The notes: generated by a model from the letters alone, not told the origin. A stretch of 50,161 nucleotides of DNA from CAYFSS01 sp964345975 (GCA_964345975.1 CAYFSS010000017.1:1-50161); one strand, 5' to 3'; positions 8,696 through 17,582 are shown, numbered from the stretch's first letter. Numbers and translations are program-made.

Positions 8696-10054
8696 ATGAA
8701 CGCCAAAGAAACGACGAAATCAGAGGCTCTGAATTATTTTAAGAAGCTGATCGTTGAGAACTCACAGATCGATCCTTCGATGTATGAGCTGTATGACATC
8801 AAGCGTGGGCTCAGAAATCAGAACGGTACCGGCGTCCTCGTTGGGGTTACCAAAGTCGCAAACGTCCATGGATATGACATTGTGGACGGCAATAAAGTCG
8901 CCGCTGACGGTAGGCTTTCCTATCGTGGTTACGATCTTGAAGACCTGATCACCGGAGCTAAGGGCGACGGTCGTTTAGGTTTCGAAGAAGTGAGCTATTT
9001 GCTCCTCTTCAGTGAACTTCCAACGGACGAGCAGCTTGCAATGTATAACCAACTGATCCGTGAGTATCGTGCGTTGCCGCCACGCTATTTAGAGGAAGTC
9101 ATCTTGCGCTATTCCAGTCGAAATCTCATGAATAGGCTCCAGCAGTGTGTGTTGAGTCTCTACGACTACGACGATGACCCGGACAACACTTCAATGCCGC
9201 ACATCGTTGCCCAAGCCATGGGTCTCATCGCTAAGTTCCCGCTCATCTTGTCTTATTCGTATGCAGCTAAGAAGCACTATATCGATGGCGAGAGCCTGGT
9301 GATCCATCACCCCGTGGATGATTATTCGACCGCAGAAAACATCCTGCATATGGTGCGCCCGGATCAGGATTTTACGCAGCAAGAAGTTGAGATTCTCGAC
9401 ATGATGCTCGTGGTTCACGCGGACCACGGTGGGGGTAACAACTCAGCCTTTGCGACGCACGTTGTCTCATCTTCCGGCACGGATATCTATAGCTGTATTT
9501 CAACGGCCTTGGGTTCTCTCAAAGGACCGCGTCATGGTGGGGCTAACATCAAGTGTGCTGAAATGCTTTGTGATATTTCTGATCATGTACCGCATTGGCA
9601 GAAGGACTCCGAGCTCCGCGATTACTTGATGAAGATCTTGGCGCGTGAAGCTAATGACGGTTCCGGACTAATTTATGGTTTAGGTCATGCAGTCTATACT
9701 CGTTCGGATCCTCGTTCTACCGTGATCAAGGAAACGGCTCGCAAATTGGCGAAAGTCAAGGGCATGGAGGAAGGCCTTGCCATGATCGAATCCGTGGAGC
9801 GTGTGGGCGGTGAACTCATGCAGGAACGTCGCAACCTTTCCTATCCGCTTGCTGCTAACGTCGACCTCTACAGTGGTTATGTCTACAAGATGCTGGGCAT
9901 CCCGGAAGAACTCTACACCCCGATGTTCGCTCTGAGTCGTACCAGCGGTTGGTGTGCCCACCTCTTGGAGCAGATCATGGACGAGAAGATCATGCGTCCG
10001 GCGTATGTAAACCTCTATTCATCACGGAAATATATCCCCCTTACGGATCGTTAG
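8696..10054 (+). CDS. gltA: citrate synthase
   Basis: A 452-residue citrate synthase that condenses acetyl-CoA and oxaloacetate to citrate. Active-site segments are present: VVHADHGGGN (His244), KGPRHGGANIK (His280) and GLGHAVYTRSDPR (His331 and neighbours), with VDLYSGYVY carrying the conserved late aspartate. The length matches the longer form seen in many anaerobic Bacillota. It starts 24 bp after the dehydrogenase, with GGAAAGGACG upstream, and ends the operon; a strong terminator follows. The three enzymes give the oxidative branch from oxaloacetate to 2-oxoglutarate. No 2-oxoglutarate dehydrogenase or succinate genes are nearby, so an anabolic role is likely. Confidence 0.96.
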   Translation: MNAKETTKSEALNYFKKLIVENSQIDPSMYELYDIKRGLRNQNGTGVLVGVTKVANVHGYDIVDGNKVAADGRLSYRGYDLEDLITGAKGDGRLGFEEVSYLLLFSELPTDEQLAMYNQLIREYRALPPRYLEEVILRYSSRNLMNRLQQCVLSLYDYDDDPDNTSMPHIVAQAMGLIAKFPLILSYSYAAKKHYIDGESLVIHHPVDDYSTAENILHMVRPDQDFTQQEVEILDMMLVVHADHGGGNNSAFATHVVSSSGTDIYSCISTALGSLKGPRHGGANIKCAEMLCDISDHVPHWQKDSELRDYLMKILAREANDGSGLIYGLGHAVYTRSDPRSTVIKETARKLAKVKGMEEGLAMIESVERVGGELMQERRNLSYPLAANVDLYSGYVYKMLGIPEELYTPMFALSRTSGWCAHLLEQIMDEKIMRPAYVNLYSSRKYIPLTDR

Positions 10055-10076
10055 AACCAAATGAAACCAAGACAAG

Positions 10077-10105
10077 AAAGCTCCGATCCTTCCGGTCGGA
10101 GCTTT
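10077..10105 (+). terminator. terminator of the acn-idh-gltA operon
   Basis: A perfect 10-bp stem (AAAGCTCCGA / TCGGAGCTTT) with a 9-nt loop lies 22 bp after the citrate synthase stop and is followed by CCTTGTTT. It could also work on the opposite strand for the convergent MFS gene. Confidence 0.8.
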
Positions 10106-10136
10106 CCTTGTTTATCGGTGTGGTCTAGTGGAATCG

Positions 10137-10212
10137 GTGTCCGGTCTAAGCGGTGTCCGGTCTAAGCGGTGTCCGGTCTAAGCGGTGTCCGGTCTAAGCG
10201 GTATCCGGTCTT
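10137..10212. repeat. 16-bp tandem repeat, four full copies plus a partial fifth
   Basis: The unit GTGTCCGGTCTAAGCG is repeated exactly at 10137, 10153, 10169 and 10185, followed by a diverged partial copy (GTATCCGGTCTTT) that runs into the stop codon of the convergent MFS gene. Sixteen bases is not a multiple of three and the array lies between two 3' ends, so it is not coding. Perfect identity of the copies suggests recent expansion, as in a VNTR locus. Confidence 0.95.
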
Positions 10213-11483
10213 TAGTCTTCGTTGTAAACTACTTTAGGCTGTTTCAAGGAAAGACGGAAGAGGAATAAGCCTATGAGGAAGATCACGAAGATGGCGACGA
10301 TGCCATAGTTTTGCACCCCGGTCACTTGTGAAATGAAAGCGACCAATGTGGTACCCATGAAGGCTGCACCCTTGCCGAAAATATCGTAGATACCGAAGAA
10401 AGAGCCGCTCTTGTCAGGCGGAATGAGCTTCGCAAAATGTGAACGTGAAAGAGCCTGGATACCACCTTGGAAGAGTCCGACGGCCACCGCTAAGACCCAG
10501 AACTCCCACTCTTGATCGAGCTGGATCGCAAAGCCGGCGATCGCTGCATAGCCGATGATAGCAATTGTGATGAGTCGATCACTGTTGAATTTCTTGAGGA
10601 GGATGCTGAAGGCTATGGCGGAGGGGAAGGCAACCACTTGGGTTAAGAGGAGGGCGAGGAGCAAGGACGAACTGTCAAGACCTAAGGATCCACCGTAGGC
10701 GACAGCCATATCGATGATGGTGTAGACACCGTCGATATAGAAGAAGAAGGCTAGGAGGAAGAACTTTAAGCGCGGGGTCTTCATGATGACGCTCAACGTA
10801 TCCCCTAGATGGGCAAAAGTATTACGGACTGCGGTGGTGCCCTCTGTACGATGCTTTTGTTTGTAAACGCGGAGAAGCGGAAGGGATAATACGATCCACC
10901 ACACCACATTGATGACGATCGCAATCGCCATTGCCGTACGACTTGTGATGCCGATCCGTTCGTTTCCCAAAACCACCAGTAAACTCAAGATGAAGGGGAT
11001 GACTGAACCGATGTATCCCAGAGCGTAACCGTAGGTCGAAACGTGATCCATACTTTCTTGACTTGACGAGATATCGGGAAGCATTGAATCGTAGAAGATA
11101 AGACTCATTTGATAACCGACCCGGCCAATGACAAAGAGGATGAGGAAGCTCAGCCACGTGACTTGAACCGTGAGACCGAGAAGGGCTAAAGAACCAAAGA
11201 TGAGGGTCAAGAGAAACAGCTGTTTCTTGGTATGATTCCTGTCGCCAATCGTCCCCACGATAGGGCCAAGGATAGCAACAATAGCGGTACAAATACCGAT
11301 AGCATAACCCCAATAAGCCAGGTAATCGTTGGGAGCAATTCCGGCTGCTTCCGCAATGCTGTTGAAGTACAGAGGCATGAGGGTTGTAAACAAGAGCGTA
11401 ATCGCCGAGTTTGCAACGTCGTAAAGGATCCAGCGTTTCTCCAGCTTCGTAAAACTTCGCCAGTAAAGACTCTTCGAGCTCAT
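10212..11483 (-). CDS. MFS transporter, UMF1/Atg22-like
   Basis: A 423-residue membrane protein with about twelve hydrophobic segments. The N-terminal part (EKRWILYDVANSAITLLFTTLMPLYF, about residues 14-39) is the pattern of the UMF1/BtlA (vacuole effluxer Atg22-like) branch of the major facilitator superfamily. Substrates in bacteria are mostly undefined; efflux of amino acids or peptides is a guess from the fungal relatives. The ATG is preceded by GAAGGAG at good spacing. The 3' end runs into the 16-bp repeat array. The gene is transcribed away from the anSME gene across a 387-bp gap. Confidence 0.8.
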   Translation of the reverse strand: MSSKSLYWRSFTKLEKRWILYDVANSAITLLFTTLMPLYFNSIAEAAGIAPNDYLAYWGYAIGICTAIVAILGPIVGTIGDRNHTKKQLFLLTLIFGSLALLGLTVQVTWLSFLILFVIGRVGYQMSLIFYDSMLPDISSSQESMDHVSTYGYALGYIGSVIPFILSLLVVLGNERIGITSRTAMAIAIVINVVWWIVLSLPLLRVYKQKHRTEGTTAVRNTFAHLGDTLSVIMKTPRLKFFLLAFFFYIDGVYTIIDMAVAYGGSLGLDSSSLLLALLLTQVVAFPSAIAFSILLKKFNSDRLITIAIIGYAAIAGFAIQLDQEWEFWVLAVAVGLFQGGIQALSRSHFAKLIPPDKSGSFFGIYDIFGKGAAFMGTTLVAFISQVTGVQNYGIVAIFVIFLIGLFLFRLSLKQPKVVYNED

Positions 11484-11870
11484 AAGTAAACTCCTTCATT
11501 GTTTCCGATAACAAACTCGCCTAGGAGGCTGTGACAGATATCTCAGACCAAAGATTAAGGCATATCAAATCCATCACGCTTCCTAATCTAAGCACGATTA
11601 TAACGACTTTCTTAAGAAGTTTCGAAAATATATCGGTTCGGAGGATCTTGCATCGGGTTGTGTTCGTTTCTTCGACTTGGTCTATGTTTAAGAGCAAAGA
11701 ATCTAGCAGGCAAAGAACTGTTCCGATGTCGAGGGTCAACAAATGATCCTCAGCACTCCCAAAGTCATGTGAATCCGCTATGATGAAGAGCGTGCTGATG
11801 GCTCCGGCACGACTTCTATGCAACATCCATAGCGAGCATCGATCCATTGAATGAATAGAAGAGGTCATCT
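11484..11870. other. 387-bp divergent intergenic region
   Basis: This gap separates the divergent MFS and anSME genes. Reading frames of 115 codons (minus) and 71 codons (plus) are open here, but they lack ribosome binding sites and recognisable motifs, so I do not call them. A TATGAT at 11779-11784 could be the -10 of the anSME promoter. I see nothing else. Confidence 0.4.
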
Positions 11871-12983
11871 ATGCCCCCAATGACTCTTATGATTAAGCCA
11901 TCCTCCAGTAGCTGTAATTTGCGCTGTGATTATTGTTTTTATTTCGATGAAGCAGCGCATCGGGAAATCCCCAATTACGGGATGATGTCGTATGAAACGC
12001 TGGAAACGCTACTTCGTCGAGCCATTGCCTATGCCGAGGGTCAGTTGAGTCTCGTCTTTCAAGGCGGTGAACCCACAATCGTGGGGATTGACTTTTTTAA
12101 GAAGCTCCTTGAGTTTGAAGCTCGCTACAACACCAAAGGTCTCAAGATCAGTCACTCGATCCAAACCAACGGTTATGATCTCTCAGACGACCTGATCGAC
12201 CTCTTAATATCCGCCGACTTCCTCTTTGGCATCTCCATCGACGGTCACGCAGCGATCCATGATCGATATCGGAAGACAGCGAGCGGAGAGGGAACCTATG
12301 AGACGGTGAAGGCAAGCCTCGATCGTATCATTGAGCGTGGCGGGGAAGCCAATGTCCTCTGCGTCGTCACCCAAGACATTGCAAGGGAAGCAAGGACTGT
12401 TTTTGGCGAGCTCAAGTCCTATCAATATATGCAGTTCATCCCTTGCCTCGATCGTTTAGACGGTACCCTTGCACCTTATTCCTTGGACCCTGAAACCTAT
12501 GGCCGGTTCCTCATCGAAACGTACGACCTCTATGAAGAGGCCCTCCTCAACGGTGAAGAGGTTTCCGTTCGCCACTTCGACAATTACCTGCAGATGGTCC
12601 AGGGCTATCCCCCCGAAGGTTGTGCGATGTCCGGGACCTGTGCCCCCTATTTCCTGGCGGAGGCTGACGGCTCGATCTTTCCCTGCGACTTCTATGCGCT
12701 GGATCAAAACAAACTAGGCAATATCCACGAAGCATCCTTCTTCAAACTAGCCAAGACAGATCGCGCGAAGGAATTTCTTGCTGAATCCATCCAAAAGCCC
12801 CAACAGTGCATGACGTGTCGTTGGTTCGGCCTTTGCCGCAACGGCTGTAAGCGAGAGCGGCCTGAGGGCGAAGACATGTTCGGAGTTAACCAATGGTGCG
12901 ACAGCTACATGGCGTTCTTCGATGCACGGGGTGAACGCCTCATTGATCTGTCGAACCGATTGTTCTCCGGGATGAGGCGCTGA
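11871..12983 (+). CDS. anaerobic sulfatase-maturating enzyme (radical SAM, SPASM)
   Basis: A 370-residue radical-SAM enzyme that converts an active-site Cys or Ser of sulfatases to formylglycine under anoxic conditions. The CX3CX2C motif is CNLRCDYC (Cys15, Cys19, Cys22), which binds the SAM-cleaving iron-sulfur cluster. QGGEPT follows. The C-terminal SPASM-type cysteines for two further clusters are present (CAMSGTCAPY, FPCDFYAL, CMTCRWFGLCRNGC, WCDSY). The ATG has GAGGTC upstream. No sulfatase lies in this window, so its target is elsewhere in the genome; mucin or glycosaminoglycan desulfation would fit the other glycan genes. Its presence argues for an anaerobe. Confidence 0.88.
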   Translation: MPPMTLMIKPSSSSCNLRCDYCFYFDEAAHREIPNYGMMSYETLETLLRRAIAYAEGQLSLVFQGGEPTIVGIDFFKKLLEFEARYNTKGLKISHSIQTNGYDLSDDLIDLLISADFLFGISIDGHAAIHDRYRKTASGEGTYETVKASLDRIIERGGEANVLCVVTQDIAREARTVFGELKSYQYMQFIPCLDRLDGTLAPYSLDPETYGRFLIETYDLYEEALLNGEEVSVRHFDNYLQMVQGYPPEGCAMSGTCAPYFLAEADGSIFPCDFYALDQNKLGNIHEASFFKLAKTDRAKEFLAESIQKPQQCMTCRWFGLCRNGCKRERPEGEDMFGVNQWCDSYMAFFDARGERLIDLSNRLFSGMRR

Positions 12984-13044
12984 AAAATTTCGCATTAAGC
13001 TTGTTAAGTATTCTTGTGTGACTTGCTTCGACGATGTGGCAGAA

Positions 13045-13551
13045 CTAATTGCGGGAGCTATTGCTTGCGTTTTGGGAATCTAGATCCAACAAATGATCTA
13101 TGGCAATCACGACTGCTACGATGATATCCTGAATCGATTCATCATGAACTGTGAGTTCATAGACATCTCCCCATGAGATCCATGTTTTCTTGATTTCACC
13201 AACAATCTGATCGCCGCGGAATAATGAGAAGTTATGCTGCATCAAACTTCCTTCAACATGGAGACCTAAATCGGCTGGGTAAATATCGATCTTCTTGCGG
13301 AAGATCGACAGGCGACTCTTTAACTCTATGGTATTACCATTTTCAAATTCAATGATGAAAAGAGGCAAGAACGTCAAAACCTTCCGCTTAATGGTAAAAA
13401 GATGTGCTCCGTTTGGACGGGTTACATGGACTCGATGGCCGATAAAGGTAAAGTCCTGATCGACGCGATAAACGACTTCTTGACTTTCGCCCAGAATGTC
13501 ATAGTGGTCCGTGATCTTGAAGACTTTCTGACGAATGTATAGTTTGCGCAT
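13045..13551 (-). CDS. LURP-one-related (DUF567/YxjI-like) protein
   Basis: A 168-residue protein of the LOR/YxjI family, related to the tubby C-terminal beta-barrel fold. The pattern is clear: MRKLYIRQKVFKITDHYDI at the start, then alternating short strands (YRVDQDFTFIGHRVHV, IKRKVLTFLPLFIIEF) and a hydrophobic C-terminal helix (QDIIVAVVIAIDHLL). Biochemical function is unknown; membrane-phospholipid tethering has been proposed for the fold. I choose the ATG at 13551 because GGAGG lies 7 nt before it; an upstream ATG at 13590 lacks one. The gene converges on the anSME gene and diverges from the DUF296 gene. Confidence 0.8.
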   Translation of the reverse strand: MRKLYIRQKVFKITDHYDILGESQEVVYRVDQDFTFIGHRVHVTRPNGAHLFTIKRKVLTFLPLFIIEFENGNTIELKSRLSIFRKKIDIYPADLGLHVEGSLMQHNFSLFRGDQIVGEIKKTWISWGDVYELTVHDESIQDIIVAVVIAIDHLLDLDSQNASNSSRN

Positions 13552-13642
13552 CGGGTATCCTCCATTGTATTTTCTGGCAAATGAATGCATCCGTTTCAGG
13601 ATATTCTCTCACGCTCCGAGGAACATGCGTATGATGTTTAAA

Positions 13643-13661
13643 ATACTATGGGTTTTAGTAT
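13643..13661. promoter_or_regulatory. inverted repeat ATACTA-N7-TAGTAT
   Basis: A perfect 6-bp dyad separated by TGGGTTT lies between the divergent LURP-one-like and DUF296 genes, about 45 bp before the latter's start. It could be an operator. Its AT-rich arms might equally be part of overlapping -10 elements. Confidence 0.3.
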
Positions 13662-13703
13662 GTTTGTGGAGCTGCTAACGAGCAAAAATGACAGGGAGAA
13701 TTT

Positions 13704-14132
13704 ATGGACTATCGTAAACAAGGCAATGACGTCATGGTACGCTTGGACAAAGGTGAAGAAATCATCGCTTCAATCACAAGACTGATGGATGAACTTGAGA
13801 TAAAGTCAGGCTCCTTCAATGGGCTTGGTGCATCGGATGATGCCGTTCTGGGAATCTATATCCCGGCTGACAGTCAATACTATCGCCAAGAGTACAAGCA
13901 GGACGTCGAGATCGCATCGCTCTTCGGGACGCTTTCTCGGATGGATGGCAAACCTTATATCCATCCGCATGCCGTTCTCGGAGATCCGGTTCATGGAATC
14001 ATCGCCGGGGGCCATTTAGAAAGAGCTGTCATTTCTGCTACTTGTGAAATCCATCTCAAGATCTCGGAACTTAATTTAGGCCGCAAATTCTCCGAGGAAA
14101 TTGGTTTAAATCTAGTCACCTTCGAGGACTAG
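13704..14132 (+). CDS. PPC/DUF296 domain protein
   Basis: A 142-residue stand-alone PPC (plant and prokaryote conserved, DUF296) protein. Family features visible: MVRLDKGEEIIASITRLMDELEIKSGSFNGLGASDDAVLGIY (about residues 11-52), HPHAVLGDPVHGIIAGGHLERAVISATCEI (about 92-122). The conserved His cluster and GGHL turn are typical of bacterial members, which form trimers and are often called DNA-binding proteins by analogy with plant AHL proteins, although their bacterial role is unclear. GGGAGAA precedes the ATG. A 7-bp hairpin (GAGGACT-ag-AGTCCTC) overlaps the stop codon but lacks a T tract. Confidence 0.83.
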   Translation: MDYRKQGNDVMVRLDKGEEIIASITRLMDELEIKSGSFNGLGASDDAVLGIYIPADSQYYRQEYKQDVEIASLFGTLSRMDGKPYIHPHAVLGDPVHGIIAGGHLERAVISATCEIHLKISELNLGRKFSEEIGLNLVTFED

Positions 14133-14147
14133 AGTCCTCCGGAATTC

Positions 14148-14345
14148 TTAGACGGTTCGGCGATCAATCGGGTAGAAGGTAAGACGTTTGTCGGCAACCT
14201 TCTGCCTGATTTTATGCCGGCAGATCTTCCTCAGGGCATCCGGGTGACGGCAGACGGATGCTAGATGCTTCTTCGCATCTGAGGTATTGCGCAATTTATT
14301 CAGAACCCGTGATCTTTGATTCCTGTTTACCTTATTAGAGGCCAA
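14148..14345 (-). other. doubtful 65-codon basic open frame
   Basis: This minus-strand frame in the 272-bp gap before the GH110 gene opens with TTG and encodes a very basic peptide ending in RLTFYPIDRRTV. The second half reads like protein (HLASVCRHPDALRKICRHK), but there is no good ribosome binding site and I recognise no family. It may be a gene remnant. Confidence 0.2.
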
Positions 14346-14404
14346 TAATTCACCATTCCTTAGCGGATTCCAAACCGTAGCTGACGAAAGAAAAGGAATG
14401 AACC

Positions 14405-16015
14405 ATGGACATTAGAATACAAGCTGAAGACTATGGGATACGCCCGGGCGACCATCTCCTGAATACAAATCACCTGATGCACCTTCTGGACGAAATTCGA
14501 GAGGATCAAAATCTAATCCTTTGCTTTCGTGCAGAGACGTATCACTTCTATCCTGACTATGCACTAGAGCGTAATCTTTACATCTCAAACCATGACAACG
14601 ATGGTCCACGCCGGGTCATCTTCGATCTCTCCGGACTGGAGAACTTTACCTTGGACGGCGGCGGTGCAACGTTCCTGTTCCATGCTCAATGTCTGCCGTT
14701 TTATCTACATGAGACGAAGCACATCACGCTACGGAACTTTACGTTGGATTATGTGCGGCCGAACCACACTGAAGCAGAGATTACGGAAGTCACTGAGAGC
14801 GAAATGTCACTACGTATAGATCAGGAAAGCTATCCGTATACCGTCAAGAATGGGGTCATCACTTTTCCGTAGGGTGATAAAACCTACCCGTTAAGTCATA
14901 TGCTGGAGTTCGACCGCGACACGTATGGTCCAATCGTTGGTGGTAATGACTACTGGTTTGATTCACCCTGGAATCCCGTTGATCTGACGGTAGCGGAAAC
15001 AGAGTCCGGCCTGATCACAATCACCCTAAAGAACGGGCTGAGCTTCTATGAGAGCTCTCGTGCCGGTAACATCATGTGCCTTCGCTACGCGCCAAGGAAT
15101 AATCCCGGCATTTATGCGACCTATTCACAGAATCTAGCCCTTGAGGGTGTGACGGTTCTGACGTCAACGGGCATGGCTTTTCTTGCAGAGCATTCCGGTG
15201 ATCTTACGTTGCATGAATTTGATGTGCGCCCGGGGGAAGGACGTTATGTCTCCTCAGGCTCTGATGCGACGCACTTTGTGTACTGTTATGGATCGATTGA
15301 GCTGGACCACTGTCACTTTGAGAACCAACTTGACGACGCTGCCAATATCCATGGGATCTATGGAAAGGTACGGGGTTTCCTCGATGACGATACTACAATG
15401 GTGGTCGAGCTCGTGCATCATCAACAAAAAGGCGTCCCGCTCTTCCACGTTGGAGACACACTATCTCTCTTGGACGGAGTACGGATGACCCGTATTGATG
15501 AAAGCCGTGTGGTCAGCACTGAGTTTCTAAATGGAGACTTTCAACTGGTGACGACGGAGCACTCACTCAAGTCGAACGTGGGCGATGACGTGCATAGGGT
15601 CGTTGAAAACCGGTCCTATGTCCCGGATGTATCCATCCATGACTGTACATTCATCAACAATCGTGCGCGTTCACTCCTGATCACGACGCCGGGCAAAGTT
15701 TTCATTGAACGAAATACCTTCAGCGTGCGGGGAGCAGCCATCCTTCTGGAAGGAGATGCGACGCATTGGTTTGAGAGTGGGGCAACCAAGGATGTCGTGA
15801 TCCGCGATAATCTCTTCACCGATTGCTCGGATGGGGCGGCTTGGGGTCGAGCCGTCATCCAGTCTTCGCCGGGGGTGGATGCGCAGTATCCTGAGGTTGT
15901 GTTCCATGAAAAATTGTCGGTGATAGGGAACACCTTCCGTCGTTGCGGAAAGACCTTTGACCTACGGAATGTCGGGACACTGATCGATGAAGACAATCAT
16001 TACGAGTTGGAATGA
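14405..16015 (+). pseudogene. GH110 alpha-1,3-galactosidase interrupted by an in-frame TAG
   Basis: The gene reads as one 536-codon frame broken only by TAG at 14870-14872 (codon 156). Both parts belong to GH110, whose members remove alpha-1,3-linked galactose such as the blood-group B and alpha-Gal determinants. Seen: ETYHFYPDYALERNLYISNHD and DGGGATFLFH in the first part; NNPGIYATYS, SDATHF (Asp at codon 287) and NQLDDAANIHG (Asp at codons 310-311) in the second. The last three aspartates match the proposed catalytic carboxylates. The sequence after the stop (GDKTYPLSHMLEFD) continues the family without a gap, so one base change, for example TGG to TAG, explains it. TAG is an ordinary stop elsewhere here. 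No signal peptide is visible. Confidence 0.83.
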
Positions 16016-16111
16016 ACATACGTTCAGCTTGCCTGAAGGTCAGTCGCAATTAAAGGCTACATCTCGTTCAAGAAGACCCCAAGAATTCAAAAACTCGGTT
16101 TGTACATCAAA

Positions 16112-16144
16112 AAACTCCGCTGCGATATTCTCGTAGCGGAGTTT
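16112..16144 (-). terminator. terminator of tRNA-Thr
   Basis: Read on the minus strand, a perfect 10-bp stem (AAACTCCGCT / AGCGGAGTTT) follows the tRNA 3' end by only a few bases and ends in a run of Ts. A textbook intrinsic terminator. Confidence 0.85.
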
Positions 16145-16149
16145 GTGCT

Positions 16150-16225
16150 TGGAGCCACTTATCAGAATCGAACTGATGACCTCATCCTTACCATGGATGC
16201 GCTCTACCGACTGAGCTAAAGTGGC
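16150..16225 (-). tRNA. tRNA-Thr (anticodon GGT)
   Basis: On the minus strand the sequence folds as a 76-nt tRNA. The acceptor stem is GCCACTT paired with AAGTGGC and CCA is encoded. The D arm contains AGCTCAGTCGGTAGAGC. The anticodon arm is CATCC-ATGGTAA-GGATG, giving anticodon GGT, which reads ACC and ACT (Thr). The T arm holds GTTCGATTC. A terminator follows directly. Confidence 0.95.
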
Positions 16226-16355
16226 ATTTCTTGAACTTAAGCGATTATAGTCAGAGAGTGATGGCACGTCAAGGGCACATAGCGTTAGGTCTTAACCCTT
16301 AATCTGTAAGTCAACGTTCCCTCGGAATGGATCTAAAGGGTTCCGGGCATCACGC

Positions 16356-17375
16356 TTAGTATCTACGATGCTCCTTGCGATAAGTCGAAGGGCTCATATG
16401 GGTGTGCTTCTTGAAATAGGTCGAAAAATAAGAGTTGCTTGAAAAATTAAAGCGATGGGCAATCTCACTGAGGGGTATATCCGTCTCAACGAGATAGCTC
16501 TTAATAGAGGACATTCGTTCGTTGTCGATAAATTGAGAGAGCGTGACACCTACCTCTTGAGAGAACTTCTGGCTCAAGTAATTGGGATGGACTTCAGCGT
16601 GTCTAGCGATTTGGCCTAGGCTTAAACGGTGCTTGGTGTTCTGCCGCACATAATTGACCGCCCTTTGGATCGGTGGGCTGAAGTTGCGTTCCCGGTGTTT
16701 TTGAACTTGATTGAGATAGACCTGCAGCATGTGATAGTGATAGGCGAGGAGACTATTGACTGAGCGTAAGGCATTGATTTGTTTATTGAAGAAATCCAGG
16801 AGGAAGAAGGCAAGGTCTACGCTGATTCCAAGATTCAAGAGAACTTGGGTGAAGAAAGCCAGGGCCTGGACGCTCAAATATCTAAGGTTTCGTTCGCTTT
16901 GGGCACTGTCATCGGTTCTGATGAAGTTCTTTTGGATTTCCGCTGTGAGTTCATAGACTGTGTGAGCATCGCCGCGACTCATAGCATTGAGGACCTCGAT
17001 CTCAAGTGCGCGATGCATAACAGGTTTTTCTTGATTTTTTCCATCGTCCCAAACAAACTTCTCGGACAAAATGCCGGGGTCGGTTAGAGATTCTAGAGCT
17101 CTTACAACTTGCTCATGAATGTCCAGGACATCTTTATAGGCTTCCATGGCATCGCCTTCATCCGGGGGGAAATCGTGAAGGATATGCTCTTCATATTCAT
17201 CTTGAGGTTTTGGGTAAGCGCCGGAGGTTTTTTCTGCTGTCGTTTCGTGGGAAACGTTAGGGGTGAGGCTGTGGGGGCTTTTGTTTGAAGAAGCAAAGCG
17301 CACAGGATCTTCGTTGATGACCTCATCGGAAGAGAATGCAAGATCCGGTCGGTGAGTAGCGGTTGGATTAATCAT
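16356..17375 (-). CDS. AraC-family transcriptional regulator
   Basis: A 339-residue regulator with a C-terminal AraC-type DNA-binding domain of two helix-turn-helix units (roughly the last 100 residues: LSLGQIARHAEVHPNYLSQKF and IPLSEIAHRFNFSSNSYFSTYF, followed by KKHTHMSPSTYR). The N-terminal 75 residues are polar and low in complexity; the middle (about residues 80-230) is helical and matches no sensor domain I recognise, so the signal is unknown. I choose the ATG at 17375 with GGAG 6 nt before it; longer starts lack a site. A duplicated 16-bp sequence lies upstream and may be its own binding site. No obvious target gene adjoins it. Confidence 0.85.
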   Translation of the reverse strand: MINPTATHRPDLAFSSDEVINEDPVRFASSNKSPHSLTPNVSHETTAEKTSGAYPKPQDEYEEHILHDFPPDEGDAMEAYKDVLDIHEQVVRALESLTDPGILSEKFVWDDGKNQEKPVMHRALEIEVLNAMSRGDAHTVYELTAEIQKNFIRTDDSAQSERNLRYLSVQALAFFTQVLLNLGISVDLAFFLLDFFNKQINALRSVNSLLAYHYHMLQVYLNQVQKHRERNFSPPIQRAVNYVRQNTKHRLSLGQIARHAEVHPNYLSQKFSQEVGVTLSQFIDNERMSSIKSYLVETDIPLSEIAHRFNFSSNSYFSTYFKKHTHMSPSTYRKEHRRY

Positions 17376-17468
17376 GTTAAACTCCATAATTATTGTATTC
17401 GTAGTTTTCATCAGCAAACGCAAATAAGCTCAAAAAGCCGGTACAGTCTTTTTCATGTATAATACTAT

Positions 17469-17500
17469 GGTATCGAATCTTTAAGGTATCGAATCTTTAA
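17469..17500. repeat. two exact tandem copies of a 16-bp sequence
   Basis: GGTATCGAATCTTTAA occurs twice head to tail (17469-17484 and 17485-17500), between the pyrophosphatase gene and the AraC-type regulator. AraC-family proteins commonly bind direct repeats, so this is a plausible autoregulatory site. A duplication without function is also possible. Confidence 0.8.
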
Positions 17501-17582
17501 AACGTTGTGAACCCGCGTGAACAACTTAAGAATTTACAAGCGAAGAATTCTTCATCTGACATCAAAGCAAAGCTGCGGAAAT

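Noticed and set aside
11521..11868. 115-codon minus-strand frame in the MFS/anSME gap
   Set aside because: No ribosome binding site, no recognisable motif, and unusual composition for this genome; better explained as chance.
14405..16015. Amber codon reassignment (for example pyrrolysine) as cause of the in-frame TAG
   Set aside because: TAG is used as a normal stop by several genes in the window, and GH110 enzymes need no unusual residue at this position.
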